The notes under the pieces: model-generated | The model's database searches: none | Seen by the model: only the letters and a program-made list of their open reading frames with translations | Told to the model about the DNA's origin: nothing | Program-made: the position numbers and the translations under genes | NCBI GenBank assembly: GCA_015680625.1 | Contig: JAAAXW010000045.1 | Span: 124,001 to 188,000 of the forward strand | Direction: 5' to 3' | From: Mortierella hygrophila | Taxonomy: Eukaryota > Mortierellomycota > Mortierellomycetes > Mortierellales > Mortierellaceae | DNA: 64,000 bases | In this document: in pieces, positions 45,086 through 56,250 of the stretch | Layout: each line of letters begins with the position of its first letter | How positions within the stretch are numbered: position 1 is the first letter of the stretch

Positions 45086-48000
45086 ATGGACCCAGTCATA
45101 ATCGTAGGCGCAGGACTAGGCGGCCTCCTCCTAGCCCTCCTCCTCGAAAGCCCTCCTCCTTCTTTTACCTCTACCTCTACCCCTGCAATCCCATACATAA
45201 TCCTAGAACGCTCCACCGAACGCACATGGCCCCTTGAAGGTGGGGGCGTCATCTTCCTCACCTCGCAGATCCACCCACTCCTGGCCAGACTCGGGATCTT
45301 GGATGCTTTGCGGGAAATCTCTCGGCCTGTCGCTGCACTTACCGTCTACGAGCGCCGCCAGTACGCCAAGGCTTCTTCCCGTGCTTCTGCTGATTTCGCG
45401 GGAGGTGCGGGGGTAGCGGGGTCGACTTCCCCGCAAGGAGAGAGATCGACGTCGTTGTCGGGGTCTGGAGCTGTGGGGTCGGGATCGGAGCCGAAGAAGT
45501 CGGGATTTGATGGTGATGGCGATGATGATGGTGATGATGATGGCGCGTCGTTTCTGAAGACCAGGTAAGCGCTAGCACATTCAAAGTCGATAATAGACAT
45601 AACTGATGGGATGGGGCATTACCTATTGGTGACACGTGACTGGCGCCTGGGATATTGGGGGGACTATATACTGCAGAAGAGTACTAGATGCTTGCTCTAT
45701 GGCTTTTAAATACCCGTCTATATGTCTCGGATAACATGAGGCATTTTGGGAAGATAGAGATAGATATGGGAACTATTGGCATATGGCTATCTGGAGTGTG
45801 AAGGTATTGTGCATGGAGGTATTTGAAGAGTATGGCAGGTAGAGGTACCGTGTCAGATACGGACGCGTTTCGTATCTTTGGGAACGTATGAGGAAAGGAG
45901 AGAAGCAGGAAAGAAGAGGGGAAAGAAGCAAGGGCGGACAATGAAGAGTAGGAAAAAGAAGTAAAGGAGTAGCCGGTGTTGGATTGGGGATTGAAAAGTG
46001 TTTTGCAGGCCCGTCCAGAGCTGTCAAAGGGACAAATAATGTCGAGGGCTCCAGGACCTAGTAGCTGTAGTGTACATAGTTCTGCTGTGGTACTTGAATG
46101 GTGTTTTCGAACAATTTTCTGTGCGGAGCAAAAAAAAATTAATGTGAAAATGACAGAGAGAGAGAGAAAGAGTACCCGAGCAAAGGAGCAAAGCAAAGGG
46201 CAATATTGCTCACTCACTTACTCACATCCAATACGTCCTCTATGCTTTGTTTTACTTTTTGCTTGCGCTTGTTTTATCTATGTGTTCATACACTCGCATA
46301 CAAATACCCAACACCAAACAATATACTCTGGGACTCTCAGATACGAGTATGACACGCTGGCGATTTCGAGACCCGAACTGTACAACTTTTTGGTCGATCG
46401 GATTCCGGAGGAAAAGCTCGTGCTGGGGAAACAGGTCCATGGACTGGTTTTCCAAGACATTGCTCATGGCGGAGCAAGGAGCGCAGCGCCAGCGCCAGTG
46501 CCAGTTCCAGATACTGGAAGCGGCAGCAGGAGCAGCGGGAGCACTGATAGAAGCACGGAAGCGGAGGTGGAGGAGGTGCAGGCGGATGGGGTAGGAGCGG
46601 AACGAGGAGGGGCAATTTTGACGGCGATACCTCTAATGGAAAACCACAGCGGAAGTGCCACCCATATTTCCAATATTGCTGATACAGCAGCTGTGGTGTG
46701 TACAGATGGATCGCGGTATGAGGGGATCATTGTTGGGGCGGATGGCGCGTATAGTATGGTCCGATTGAGTCTTTACCGACATTTGAGGGAGCGAAGGCTT
46801 TTGACGACTGCTGCTGCGGACAAAGAGGGTAATGAAGGTGATCACCATGGACCGATGCGGGCCCAGTTTCGGGTGCTTGTTGGGCAGACTCGAGAACTAG
46901 ACCCGGATCGATTCGAGTTTTTGAAGAACGAGTATTCGGATGTGCGCGTTTTGGTTTCCCAGGAAGGCGTCCATCCCTTTGCTGTAAGTAATTGGTGATG
47001 CTTGTGTGAATATCTTCTGTACTCCTAGAAAAAAAAGGTCGATCGATCTTAGATAGACGTTCATAAACAAGGGAGGAAGGGGAAAGGGGGAAGGGGGAAG
47101 GGGCTATGTTGCTATTTGTTATTTTTCTTTGTGTTCAGGCGTGCATGCGCGTATTTTTCTTTTTCATTCCCACGCGATCATTCGTCATTAACGCACACAG
47201 TTTTTTTTTCTTTTTTTTTTTTTTCTCGGGACAAAACAAAAAAAAAGTTCTGGTGCGTCCCGATGACTGAGAACAGGATCTGTTGGATGCTTGAAGATAA
47301 ACTGGTCGAGGAGCAGATCTGTCCCGAGACTGAGGACTTCACCCAGGACCAACAGGTGATTTCCCAACTCTGTGAATTTGTCCGATCGATCCCCAGTACC
47401 TGCGGTAAAGGGGTGACGGTGGGAGAGATTATTCTGGACTCGACTCCCGAGGAAACTGCCGTGTTACTCCCACGCGAGGAGGGCTACTTTTCGACCTGGA
47501 CATATGGCAATGTTGCCCTTATGGGTGACGGTAAGTTTTTTTATCCATTTTTGATAAACAGCTACTGTGCAAGAAGTCAGCTAATAACTTTATGACTCAA
47601 AAGTTGCTGGGGGAGCTGAAGGTGGAGAGGGTGAGAGGCGGAGCAGGGGAGAATAGGATGGGCCGTTTTGTGTCCAGTTTTTACGGAAGAATCGTTTATG
47701 GGGATCGGAATGATGAGGGAGCAAAAGGAAGGGGGTTTTGGTGCTTGACCGCGATGGACCCCAGTCCTTTGTCGCTCTTCTCTTGTTGTTGCCCTTTTGC
47801 TTTGTTTGTCTTGTCTGTTTGTTTGACTTTGTTACATGTTTGATGATAAAAGTTGATGTGGAAGTTGAACTGCAAAAGTTCAGACGAATAGAGAAGGAGA
47901 GAACCCAAAAATACATCTTCATCCTTGAATGTCCTTTCTTCGGCCATCTCTCGTTCTCAATCATTCATATCTCGTCGATCTCTTTTTGCTATTATTATTT

Positions 48001-49152
48001 TTCTAATGCCATTCAATCTCTCATGCTCATGCATTAACATTAATACCATTGGGCTTTTCTTTCTCTCTCTCTTTTTATAATGGTTCCGACAAATACTTTA
48101 ATGTCGTCATTGAATAGCTTGCCACAAGGTAATAACGAGCTATCTCTCTCTTTCTATATCATCTCATGTCTGTCTGTCTGTCTGTCTGTCAGAGTTCCTC
48201 CGCCCCTCCCCCGGCTCTGAAAATGACTCTGACCCACCTTGGAATAGCTTTACTTGGCGTAGCTGTGTTACCATGGGTGCAGGAGACAAGGGAAAGGGGA
48301 GTTTGTTTGATCCATCGGTGGATCTATTTTCATTCGATCCCGAACCCATATGTCACTACCCTCTTGCCTCACATTCAAAATTCAATTATGAGATGAATGA
48401 GGACCTACATACAGTACTGTACATCAAGACTGTATTCGATTCGAATTCGAAACCAAACCGCCATGCCGGCTCTCAGGAACACATACACACTCACACATCA
48501 TACATACCCATCTCTCTCACACCTTCCCACCCTTCCCTTTCTTGTCTTTCGGTTTTGGAACCGCCACACACCTACACATACATACTCACACACGAAACAC
48601 CCTCCTACAGTAGTACATTGTCATATTAATACTCTCCTCATATACATGTTTGAATAGGCGCTCCCGTATACAGGTCAGCCGATACTTCAAGCTGGCCAGG
48701 ATGCAGTCAAGCTGGCCAGTGTCCTGTACGCCCACAGCCTGGATGCATCACCCTCTCTGGCCTATTCTCCGTCGCTGCCCTCTTCCTTTAATTCGACTGC
48801 GGGTTCTCAAGTTACATTTAAGGCGGTGGGCCCATCTATTTCCATTTCTTCTTCTGGTCCTTCCTCTGCTTCTGCTGCTGCTGGCTGTTCGCACGAGACA
48901 AACAGAGGGAGAGGAAGGGAGATGAGGGGAAGTATTGGGGAGAGACTCCGCTCGTATGAAGCAGAGCGCCGAGCGGAAGCTGAGCACGCGGTTAGGCGAG
49001 CTGGTTTGGTTTCGAGACTGCTGCTGCCTTTCCCTTTGCTGAATTCATTTGAGGTCCGCGATCCCGAATGTTCCTTTGAGAATGAGCTGGAAGGGAAGAC
49101 GAGGAGGGAGAGGGAGTTGCAGGAGTTGTTTGCCGGCACTGCAGGATTGTGA
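45086..49152 (+). CDS. FAD-dependent monooxygenase 2 (PHBH/UbiH type)
   Basis: Five exons, 45086-45564, 46341-46983, 47248-47530, 48118-48128 and 48658-49152, give 636 residues. Introns are long for this window (265-776 nt). The protein begins almost at the FAD motif MDPVIIVGAGLGGLLLALL (GAGLGG at 8-13). It carries the DG motif VGADGAYSMVR (292 on) and the GD motif MGDACHK (467-472), followed by PYTGQPILQAGQDAV. Two low-complexity inserts not found in the neighbours make it long: Ser/Gly then Asp/Gly (about 105-155), and Ala/Pro/Ser/Glu (about 205-250). The fourth exon is 11 nt, the same size, phase and coding (ACHK) as in the upstream paralogue. The third exon's acceptor is an A-rich AAAAAAAG after a long T tract. 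In the last part the usual GQG is changed to TGQP. Substrate unknown, and low similarity to the other two suggests an old duplication. Confidence 0.8.
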
Positions 49153-52057
49153 GAGGAGGGTGTAGAACGGTTATGGAGGGAAGAATGAAGGAAGGAGGGA
49201 GGAAAGAATGTAGAGTAAGTTGTAGGTTTATGACCGAGAGACTTTAATAAAAGCATGGCCACGTTGGGCACGTTGGCATGCTGACAAGACAAGGCATGTC
49301 AAAATTGACCTTGTTTTTTTTTGGTCGTTTTTGGTTTTTGGGTGTTCGAGTACATACCCCATTCTTCTTTTGTGTTCGCGAGTTTAATGTTTTTTATTGT
49401 TTTGTTTCTTCTTGCGCGTGTGAGTTGTCTTGGATGGATATGTGGAAGGGCGTGGTTAAAGACACTCATGGGTGCCACGCTCACCTCCACTTTTTTTGTC
49501 TCGCTTCCTACTCCTCATTACTATCACAATCTACGAAGGTAGTAAGGTATCGTTCGCCTTAATTACAACCTCGTCGGTCTCGACTCTATAGACAACAACA
49601 ATGATAGGGACGGTTAAAAGTGCTCTTACCCTGGCTAGTTGAACTCCTTTATCTCTTCTCTCGTCCAAGGTTTGAACCCAACTCGTCAAGGAGGCAAACA
49701 AAGGAACCAAAAGGAAGTCTGAAAAAAACTTTCTCTAAAAGACAAAAGGGCGAATCGCTTTTATTCAGATACAGGGAGATCGGCAAAACAGGTTTTTTCT
49801 GTAATTGATAGTTGACGATTGAATGGGTGGGTTATCCGACATGGTGTTCCCTCTGTCGTTCGTTCGTTCGTTGTTGACGAGTCGTTCGTTTCTTCTGGAA
49901 CCACCGGTTGACATGATAACGACCAACAGAGGTGGGAGGGGGACAGCACTGAGTCAAGATAACGGTTCCTTCTCTTTTTTTTTTCTTCTTTCCTCTCGCC
50001 GTCCCATCCAAGTACACCCCGCTCCCATGAACCTTGAGAAGTTTGCCAAAATGGATCGTCAGGCACATGGACAAAATGCCTAGCCTAGCCTTGCCCTAGA
50101 CTGAGAGAATTGGCGAAGTAACAAATGGGTGGGATCGAATTATCCAGATTCCGGATGGTTCTTTTCATTTCCCTTCCTTCCATGTTTTCAGGTTGCTGGT
50201 ACGGATGTTGAGCCAAGTGCAGTACAATTGCGAGTGTTGATCTGCCTAGATCCAAGTATGTGTAACTACAGTATTATTAGGTCATGAAAAACTGGGGGGA
50301 AAGGGAAGAGGGGGGGGGGTGTTTCGTCATGATGTCTTGCCTGGTCATGGGTGGTGGTGTTCACCATTGGTCCCCGTAATTGATAGGAGTATTCATAAGT
50401 ACGAGTACGGGTATTGGATTTGTGTGAGTGAGCGTGAGTGAGAGTCGAGTGTGGAATTGAAAGCCAACTTGAGAACAGATATACTCGTGGTTCTGCACCG
50501 AAAACAACACCCACAAAACTGAATGAAAATAATGTGCTAAATGAGGTAGTTAGAGAAGAGAAGAGGGGTGGAGAAAGCTGTTTATAAAAAGTTGGCTTTT
50601 TTACAACCTCAAGGAAACGAATGGCTCCATTTGGTTGCCTTTTTGTTGTTGTTGTTGTTGTTGTTGTCTGTTTGTTGTTGTCAATTTTTTCCAATGGTTT
50701 ATCTGAGTTTGCAATGGTAAACTAAAGAGAAGGAAAAAGTGGAGAATAGCAATGGGTAAAATAGGACATTCAACAAAAGGGGGACATGCATACCTACCCG
50801 CTCGTCAATGGGTTGAGTCGGGTAGGGGTTGAGTTGTCCGTCAATCGTCATTGTGCTCAATTGTTGAAAGAACCAGCGTGTTGCTTGTAACTCTTGTAAT
50901 CCAGTTGAGGGGTTGGTTTACGAGTTTGTTGTTGTTTGCGCCTTTCATGCCTCTTGCTAAGGAGTACTCTTTCGAACACATGGGCGCAAGAAAAAACCAG
51001 CCAACCATGAACTGCCCCTGCCTGTATGTTCGGTCTGTCCCTGCTCTGGACATTTATGTTATCCGAAGAGAGTTAGAGTACAGTACTGTACTTTCTCTTC
51101 CCCCATGTGTCGATGCCGGGTGTGATGTTATTTAATATGTGTGTTACCATCTGGCGTTTCCTTTTAGTCCTTGTCGCCGTGAAGTGACAAAATGGACGCC
51201 ACTCTCTTTCTCTCAGCCTGTTTGTCCTGCTTGTCCCTATCCCTTGCCCATGCCGAGCTGTCAACCAAATCGGCCAAGAGGTTTAACAAACAAACAAGCA
51301 ATGATGGCAGTGACAATGACCATGAAAAAGAGTGAATGTGTTGGGAATTGAACAAGGAAGAAAGAAAAGGCCAAGCATCGCATCGAGAGGAAGTTTTTTT
51401 GAGTGGGGTAAAAATGGAATATCGGATGAATGGTGAGTACGGGGAGTAGCAGTGCTGAAGAGAGAAAGAATAACAGACCGACCGTTGGACATGCCTATTT
51501 TAAGTTCATTCATTCACCTTTTATTATGTATTGGTGAGTCCAGAGAAAAATGGCTCAAGGAGTAAGTCATTCAGTCAGAGAGGGGGGCCAAGAGAAAGAA
51601 GAGAGACCTGCAGTGCAGCCAACAGCATATAAAGAGCAGCTGAAGACCGGAGGGATCTTCTTTTCCCAACCATCCTTCCCTTTTTTTCTTTCTTGATCAT
51701 TCTCTTCTCTCTCTTTTTCATAACCACTGGCATCATCTTTCATTCATTCATTTTTGCATTCATCATTCTTGTAGCTCCTTCTTCCCATTTCACGACGTCC
51801 CATTACTTTTTACTTCCGAAGATTCACCTCACTGATCTACTTGTCAATTATTTGCATTTTTCTTTAATTGAACGTGTTACACCTTTGCCCTCTCTTGAAT
51901 TTTCACGATCCCACCCCCCGATCCATCCACGCACACACACACACACACAGCATCCGTATTTTCACTTCTCTCTCTCTCTCTTTCACTCACACATACACAC
52001 AACTGATCGGCACATTCCCATTCCCCCCCTCGCCACCACCGCCAACGCACACAAAAA
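49153..52057. other. Intergenic region between monooxygenases 2 and 3
   Basis: 2.9 kb without a credible gene on either strand. Frames are short (up to about 140 codons) and low complexity. It contains a (GTT)n stretch near 50645-50670. The last 400 bases are CT-rich with a (CA)n tract near 51932-51949 and serve as leader of monooxygenase 3. Confidence 0.5.
51628..51634 (+). promoter_or_regulatory. TATA box (TATAAAG) upstream of monooxygenase 3
   Basis: TATAAAG in GCATATAAAGAGCAGC, followed by a CT-rich initiator-like stretch from about 51660. It lies about 420 bases before the start codon, so it would need a long 5' leader. Sequence pattern only. Confidence 0.4.
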
Positions 52058-54910
52058 ATGGCCCCACCAGAAGGAATGCGCATTATCATCGTCGGAGGAG
52101 GACTGGCCGGATTGATGATGGGCATCATGCTCGACCAAGCAGGCATCGATTACCATATCCTCGAACAGGCCTCAAGGCTCCGTCCTCTCGGCACATCCAT
52201 CTCTCTCCACCCTGTCATCCGTGACCTCATGGACCAGCTCGGTCTGCTCGAGGAGATGGAGGCTATGTCGAAACCCATGCGGGGTATCACAATTCTGTCG
52301 GCCAAGGGCCGTCGCATGGGTCGAATCGACACTCGCACCAACAAGCGCAGGTACTTTACGAAGATGGCTATTTTCTCTCTTTGTCGGATGAGAACAAGGT
52401 TATTATAGCCCTTGTAGTTTGTCTTTCCGATGTGTCACTTTTACCTCTTTCTTGTTTCTTGTTGTTGTTTGTTTGTGATACTCATATGTTTATCTCTCTT
52501 CCTCTCTTTCTTTATTTTCTGTTTCTATTACCATATTTGAACCCTTGCAGACATGGTCATCAAGCGATGGTTATGAGCAGGTAATAATAATCGATTTGTT
52601 TGCATCTCATGTATTACATACAGTAATCTCTCTTTGCTCTCTCTCGTTTGTCTCTTGGTCTGAAAGAGGAAAAGAAAAGCAAGAGAGAAAGAGACATGTC
52701 AGCTCAAATGCAACAATGGCAATTAACGCTTTTTATTTTTTTTATTCGTTTCTCTCCCATCCAACTTTCTTTGTGTTCCCTTCCTTCACCCCCATTGTGA
52801 AACTGGACCCCTTCTCTTTATCTATTGCTCCCATTTTTTTCCCTCCCTTTTTACCATCCTATCCTTTTCTACGTGGCATCCAAAAAGACCGGATCTGCAC
52901 GAGTTCCTGCGATCAAAGATCTCGCCCGAGCGGTTGACGACGGGGAAGAGGGTGATCGACATTACTGAGACCCAGTCGGATGTGACGGTGACCTGTATGG
53001 ACGAGACAACGTATGTCGGCCATCTGGTCATCGGGGCCGATGGAGCCTATAGCGCCGTCCGCCAGATCATGTACAAGAAGCTCCAGGAGCGAGGTCTCCT
53101 TCCAGAGGTCGACAAGAAGCCCCTGCATTTCGACAAGCAGTGCGTCGTCGGTAAGTCCCGAAATGGGATCTCTTTTATCTGTGTACCATAGGGGGAATGA
53201 GGGGAAAATAGAGCACGCGGCACACACAGACAACAAGAAGGAAGGAGATTGAACCGAAAAGACGGGCCGGGGAGGGGAGAGGGATGAAATCATAGGCCGA
53301 AGGGAAACATCCAACTAGCAAATGGTATATGCCAAGGAAGACATAAGAGAACGAGAGGGGAATGAAAAAATAATTGAGAGAGATTAGAAGGGAGATCGAT
53401 TATCGACCGATCTGATGTCCCAGTATGGGATATACTGGAGGAAGAGGGAATCGAATGACTTTTTGTTCATCGCAAGTGAATCGATACTCTTCCTCTGCGC
53501 CTTCGATGGGTGCCAATCCCTCCCTCTTGTCTTCCCATCGCATCGATGCGGATCGGCTCTAATTCGCTCACTTTATTATTGTAATAACTAATTCAATTGA
53601 AAAAAAAAATGGGCGTCGACCCACTTTTTTCATTGTTTCATGGAAGAAGACAGACATCGATCCATTCACGTTCGGACCCACGTTGCTAGTAGTACTCCTT
53701 TCCTCATAACTAAACCCCTTCAATTGCTTATTTTCTTTGCTTCCTGAATAGGCATGACCGCCCCGCTTGACCCGGCAAGATACCCTGTACTCTTGGACGA
53801 ACAGTGCGAGGTTAAGGTCCTCCTTGGCAAGGACCAACATACCTCTGTAAGTATTTTTACTATCCCTTTTTTAACAATGCACCTATGCATCAAGATGAGA
53901 AGAAAAAAGTTCTCTCGCTTCGGGTGACCTTATTCCCTTCATGGTTCAAAACCACCGACCCTTTTTCACTCCATCACCATGCATATCAGTGACTAAACGC
54001 CCAACCTTGTCTTTATTTGTCCTCTCTTCCGAATTGTATTAGATGTGGTTCCTTCCTCTGCAGGGAAACAGAATCGCGTGGTGTGTAGGTGGTCCGGACC
54101 CACATCAGCTGTTGCAAAGCACAGACGACAGCGCCTCCCAGACCAGCCAGGGCAGCGGCAGCCACAACAGTGACAGTCGAGGCAGTCACCACAGCAGCAG
54201 CGGCCATGGTCGAGACTGGTATCCCGAGACGATTGTCGAGATCTGTGAGGATGTCCGCAACTTCAAGTGTCCCTATGGTGGTTCCGTAATGGACCTGATC
54301 GAGGCCACTCCAAAGGGGATGGTTTCCAAGGTCCTGTTGGAGGAAAAAATGTATCGCACCTGGTACCATGGTCGCATTGTCCTCGTCGGAGATTCTTGCC
54401 ACAAGGTAAAACACCTCTTTTGTCTCTTCTTGTTGTCTTTCTTTCTTTCTTGTTTGTTTGTTGGGGAGGAAGGATGTCATGGTGCATATCCGATGTTCAT
54501 AAACAATCATGCAAGGTTACTCACTCCCTTTTTGTTTATTTGTTAACCTCATGAAAAAAAACAGATCGTCCCATTCTTCGGTCAGGGAGCATCGCAAGCG
54601 ATCCTTGATTGCGCCTGCCTCACGAACCTCTTCTACGAACTGCGTTCAACCGATACCGAATCATTCCTCCCGCTCTTCCAAGAATACGTCGATACCCGAA
54701 TGGAAACCTCCAAGATCGCGTCAGACTCTTCTCGCGAGTTTGCGGATCTGATCTATGAGCAAGGGTTCAAGGCCGATATTGCTCGTAAGATCGTCCTGAG
54801 ATATACGCCTTCTTGGTTGTTGAGGATGATTACGGGGACGGTTCTTACGGATAGACCGTTCTTGAAGTTTCTCCGTCCTCCTACAAGGAAGATCTGCCCG
54901 AACGAGCAGA

Positions 54911-54941
<31 letters not shown>

Positions 54942-55212
54942 GTTGAGGCAGTTGAAGCAACAGCAGTCGTTGCAATCGCTCCAGTTGCCGTCGTTGCAGC
55001 GGTTGAAGTTACAACCATCGATGCTGTCTTTGCAGGATCTGAAGCAGCAGCAGTCGATGCGGTCGTTGCACGAGTGGAAGCAACAGCGACAGATGTCGAT
55101 GCTGTCACTGGAAGAGTGGAAGCAATACCAGCAGCAGCAGCATTCGGTGCAGCAGATGAGGCAACAGTTGTCCATGCCCCAGTTGGATCGTCCTCTCCAT
55201 CGACACCCTTGA
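52058..55212 (+). CDS. FAD-dependent monooxygenase 3 (PHBH/UbiH type) with Gln-rich tail
   Basis: Six exons: 52058-52350, 52551-52580, 52888-53150, 53752-53846, 54043-54405 and 54565-55212. The product is 563 residues with phases consistent. It opens with IIIVGGGLAGLMMGIML (GGGLAG, FAD binding) and LEQ ending the second strand. The 30-nt second exon gives HGHQAMVMS, joining to RPDLHEFL. The DG motif is IGADGAYSAVR (157 on). A Ser/Gly-rich loop lies near 250-275. NFKCPYGGSVMDLIEATPK precedes the GD motif LVGDSCHKIVPFFGQGASQA (341 on). Unlike its two neighbours the GDSCHK coding is not split by an upstream intron. From about residue 465 to the end there is a 100-residue Gln/Leu/Ser-rich repetitive tail (LQSLQLPSLQRLKLQ and similar), not part of the enzyme fold. 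The third exon's acceptor is A-rich (CAAAAAG). Function of tail and substrate unknown. Confidence 0.85.
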
Positions 55213-55503
55213 TGAATACCCATAATGATTTTTTTATGTGATTTTCCTTTAGTCATGATTCATTTTGTACTCTCTCCATCTTTTTTTTAAAAAAACACAA
55301 CCTTCCCTTTTGCATTCGTAAGACGCAAGCCTACATTGTTACATAGTCTTCAAACACAAAAACACACATTTGCATTTTCTTTTTCTTTCGTTCATAGTCG
55401 TAGTCCTGTTTTTTCCTTCATGTACCAATACAAGCTAATGTTCATCCACCCAACCGTCCAATTTATAAAAAAAAATGGAAAATAGCGAGTGATAAGGAAG
55501 CGG
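55213..55503. other. 3' region of monooxygenase 3
   Basis: Short AT-rich interval between the stop codon and the end of the copy C element. No gene seen. Confidence 0.4.
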
Positions 55504-56167
55504 TTTTTTTTTATTTCACTAACAAACAGCATAGAGAAGTCATTTGGGAGTAAAAAGGGACTATAGACCAAGTTCCTCAATGCACCAACCACCAGTTGCA
55601 GTCCGGTCCGGAACCTGGCTCTGCGCAACAACTGTCGCTGCTCTTCACAGCTTAAACGGAAGAAAATAAAACTAGGTACGAATGAAGGGGATTCTTCCCA
55701 TCCTCTCCGTAATTGACAACCTCCTCCTTCCTAATAAACTCTCCAACAACCGCTTGTCAGCAGTGCGTGGGTCCTTGGTCGCTCCAGGACACCATCCTTC
55801 ACAATGTGTGGCTAGTGAAGCGCCACACGGGCAGAAACGATCGTGGGTAATGTAACCGTATCCTCGACTCCAGTCACCTCGGGGGCCTGTGTACTTGGAT
55901 GTGTTGTCCTTGGCAGAGATGCCCTGGTTCTGTTCCCACGCGATCGTCGTGGAGCACCGAGGTTTCCAGATCAGCTCCGAGGCCTGCACCTCCGGGTAGC
56001 CAACAAACTTGTGCAGGACCGTCTTGGTAATGGAGATAGGGGTCCGGAAGACTGCGATTGGTGGCGCATATCACGTGCTCCGACAAATAACGCGTAACTC
56101 TCGACCAACGTGACATAATGAATCATTAGAACAAATTATACTCAGAAATTTAAAGATCCATCAAGTT
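55504..56167 (-). mobile_element. Degenerate non-LTR-retrotransposon-like fragment, copy C, abutting tRNA-Leu(AAG)
   Basis: Read on the minus strand from the tRNA side outwards. It aligns with copy B over its whole length and with copy A over the last roughly 180 bases. It keeps a longer frame than B: TVLHKFVGYPEVQASELIW, SKYTGPRGDWSRGYGYITHD, FCPCGASLATHCEGWCPG, then RRRLSITERMGRIPFIRT and a stop. The distal block has a second open frame (FRTGLQLVVGALRNL, NDFSMLFVSEIK) and runs into GAAATAAAAAAAAA, an A-rich end like the tail of a retrotransposed copy. Only this C-terminal portion is present, so it looks 5'-truncated, as LINE copies often are. No reverse transcriptase core is seen, and the LINE assignment rests on copy A's zinc knuckle and the A-rich ends. 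Confidence 0.62.
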
Positions 56168-56250
56168 GGAGAGATGGCCGAGTTGGTCTAAGGCGCCGCG
56201 TTAAGGCCGCGGTCTATTCGTAGGCGTGGGTTCAAATCCCACTCTCTTCA
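56168..56250 (+). tRNA. tRNA-Leu (anticodon AAG), copy C
   Basis: 83 nt, the same sequence as copies A and B, with the GGAGAGA/TCTCTTC acceptor stem, AAG anticodon and long variable arm. A T5 terminator lies about 8 bases downstream. The ten bases before the gene (CCATCAAGTT) are the same in all three copies, while the sequence after the terminator differs. Confidence 0.97.

Noticed and set aside
48165..48193. (TGTC)n tract considered as a regulatory repeat
   Set aside because: It is a simple microsatellite within an intron of monooxygenase 2, with no further structure.
42592..55212. Reading the monooxygenase array as a complete secondary-metabolite cluster
   Set aside because: No backbone synthase, transporter or transcription factor is present in or beside the array.
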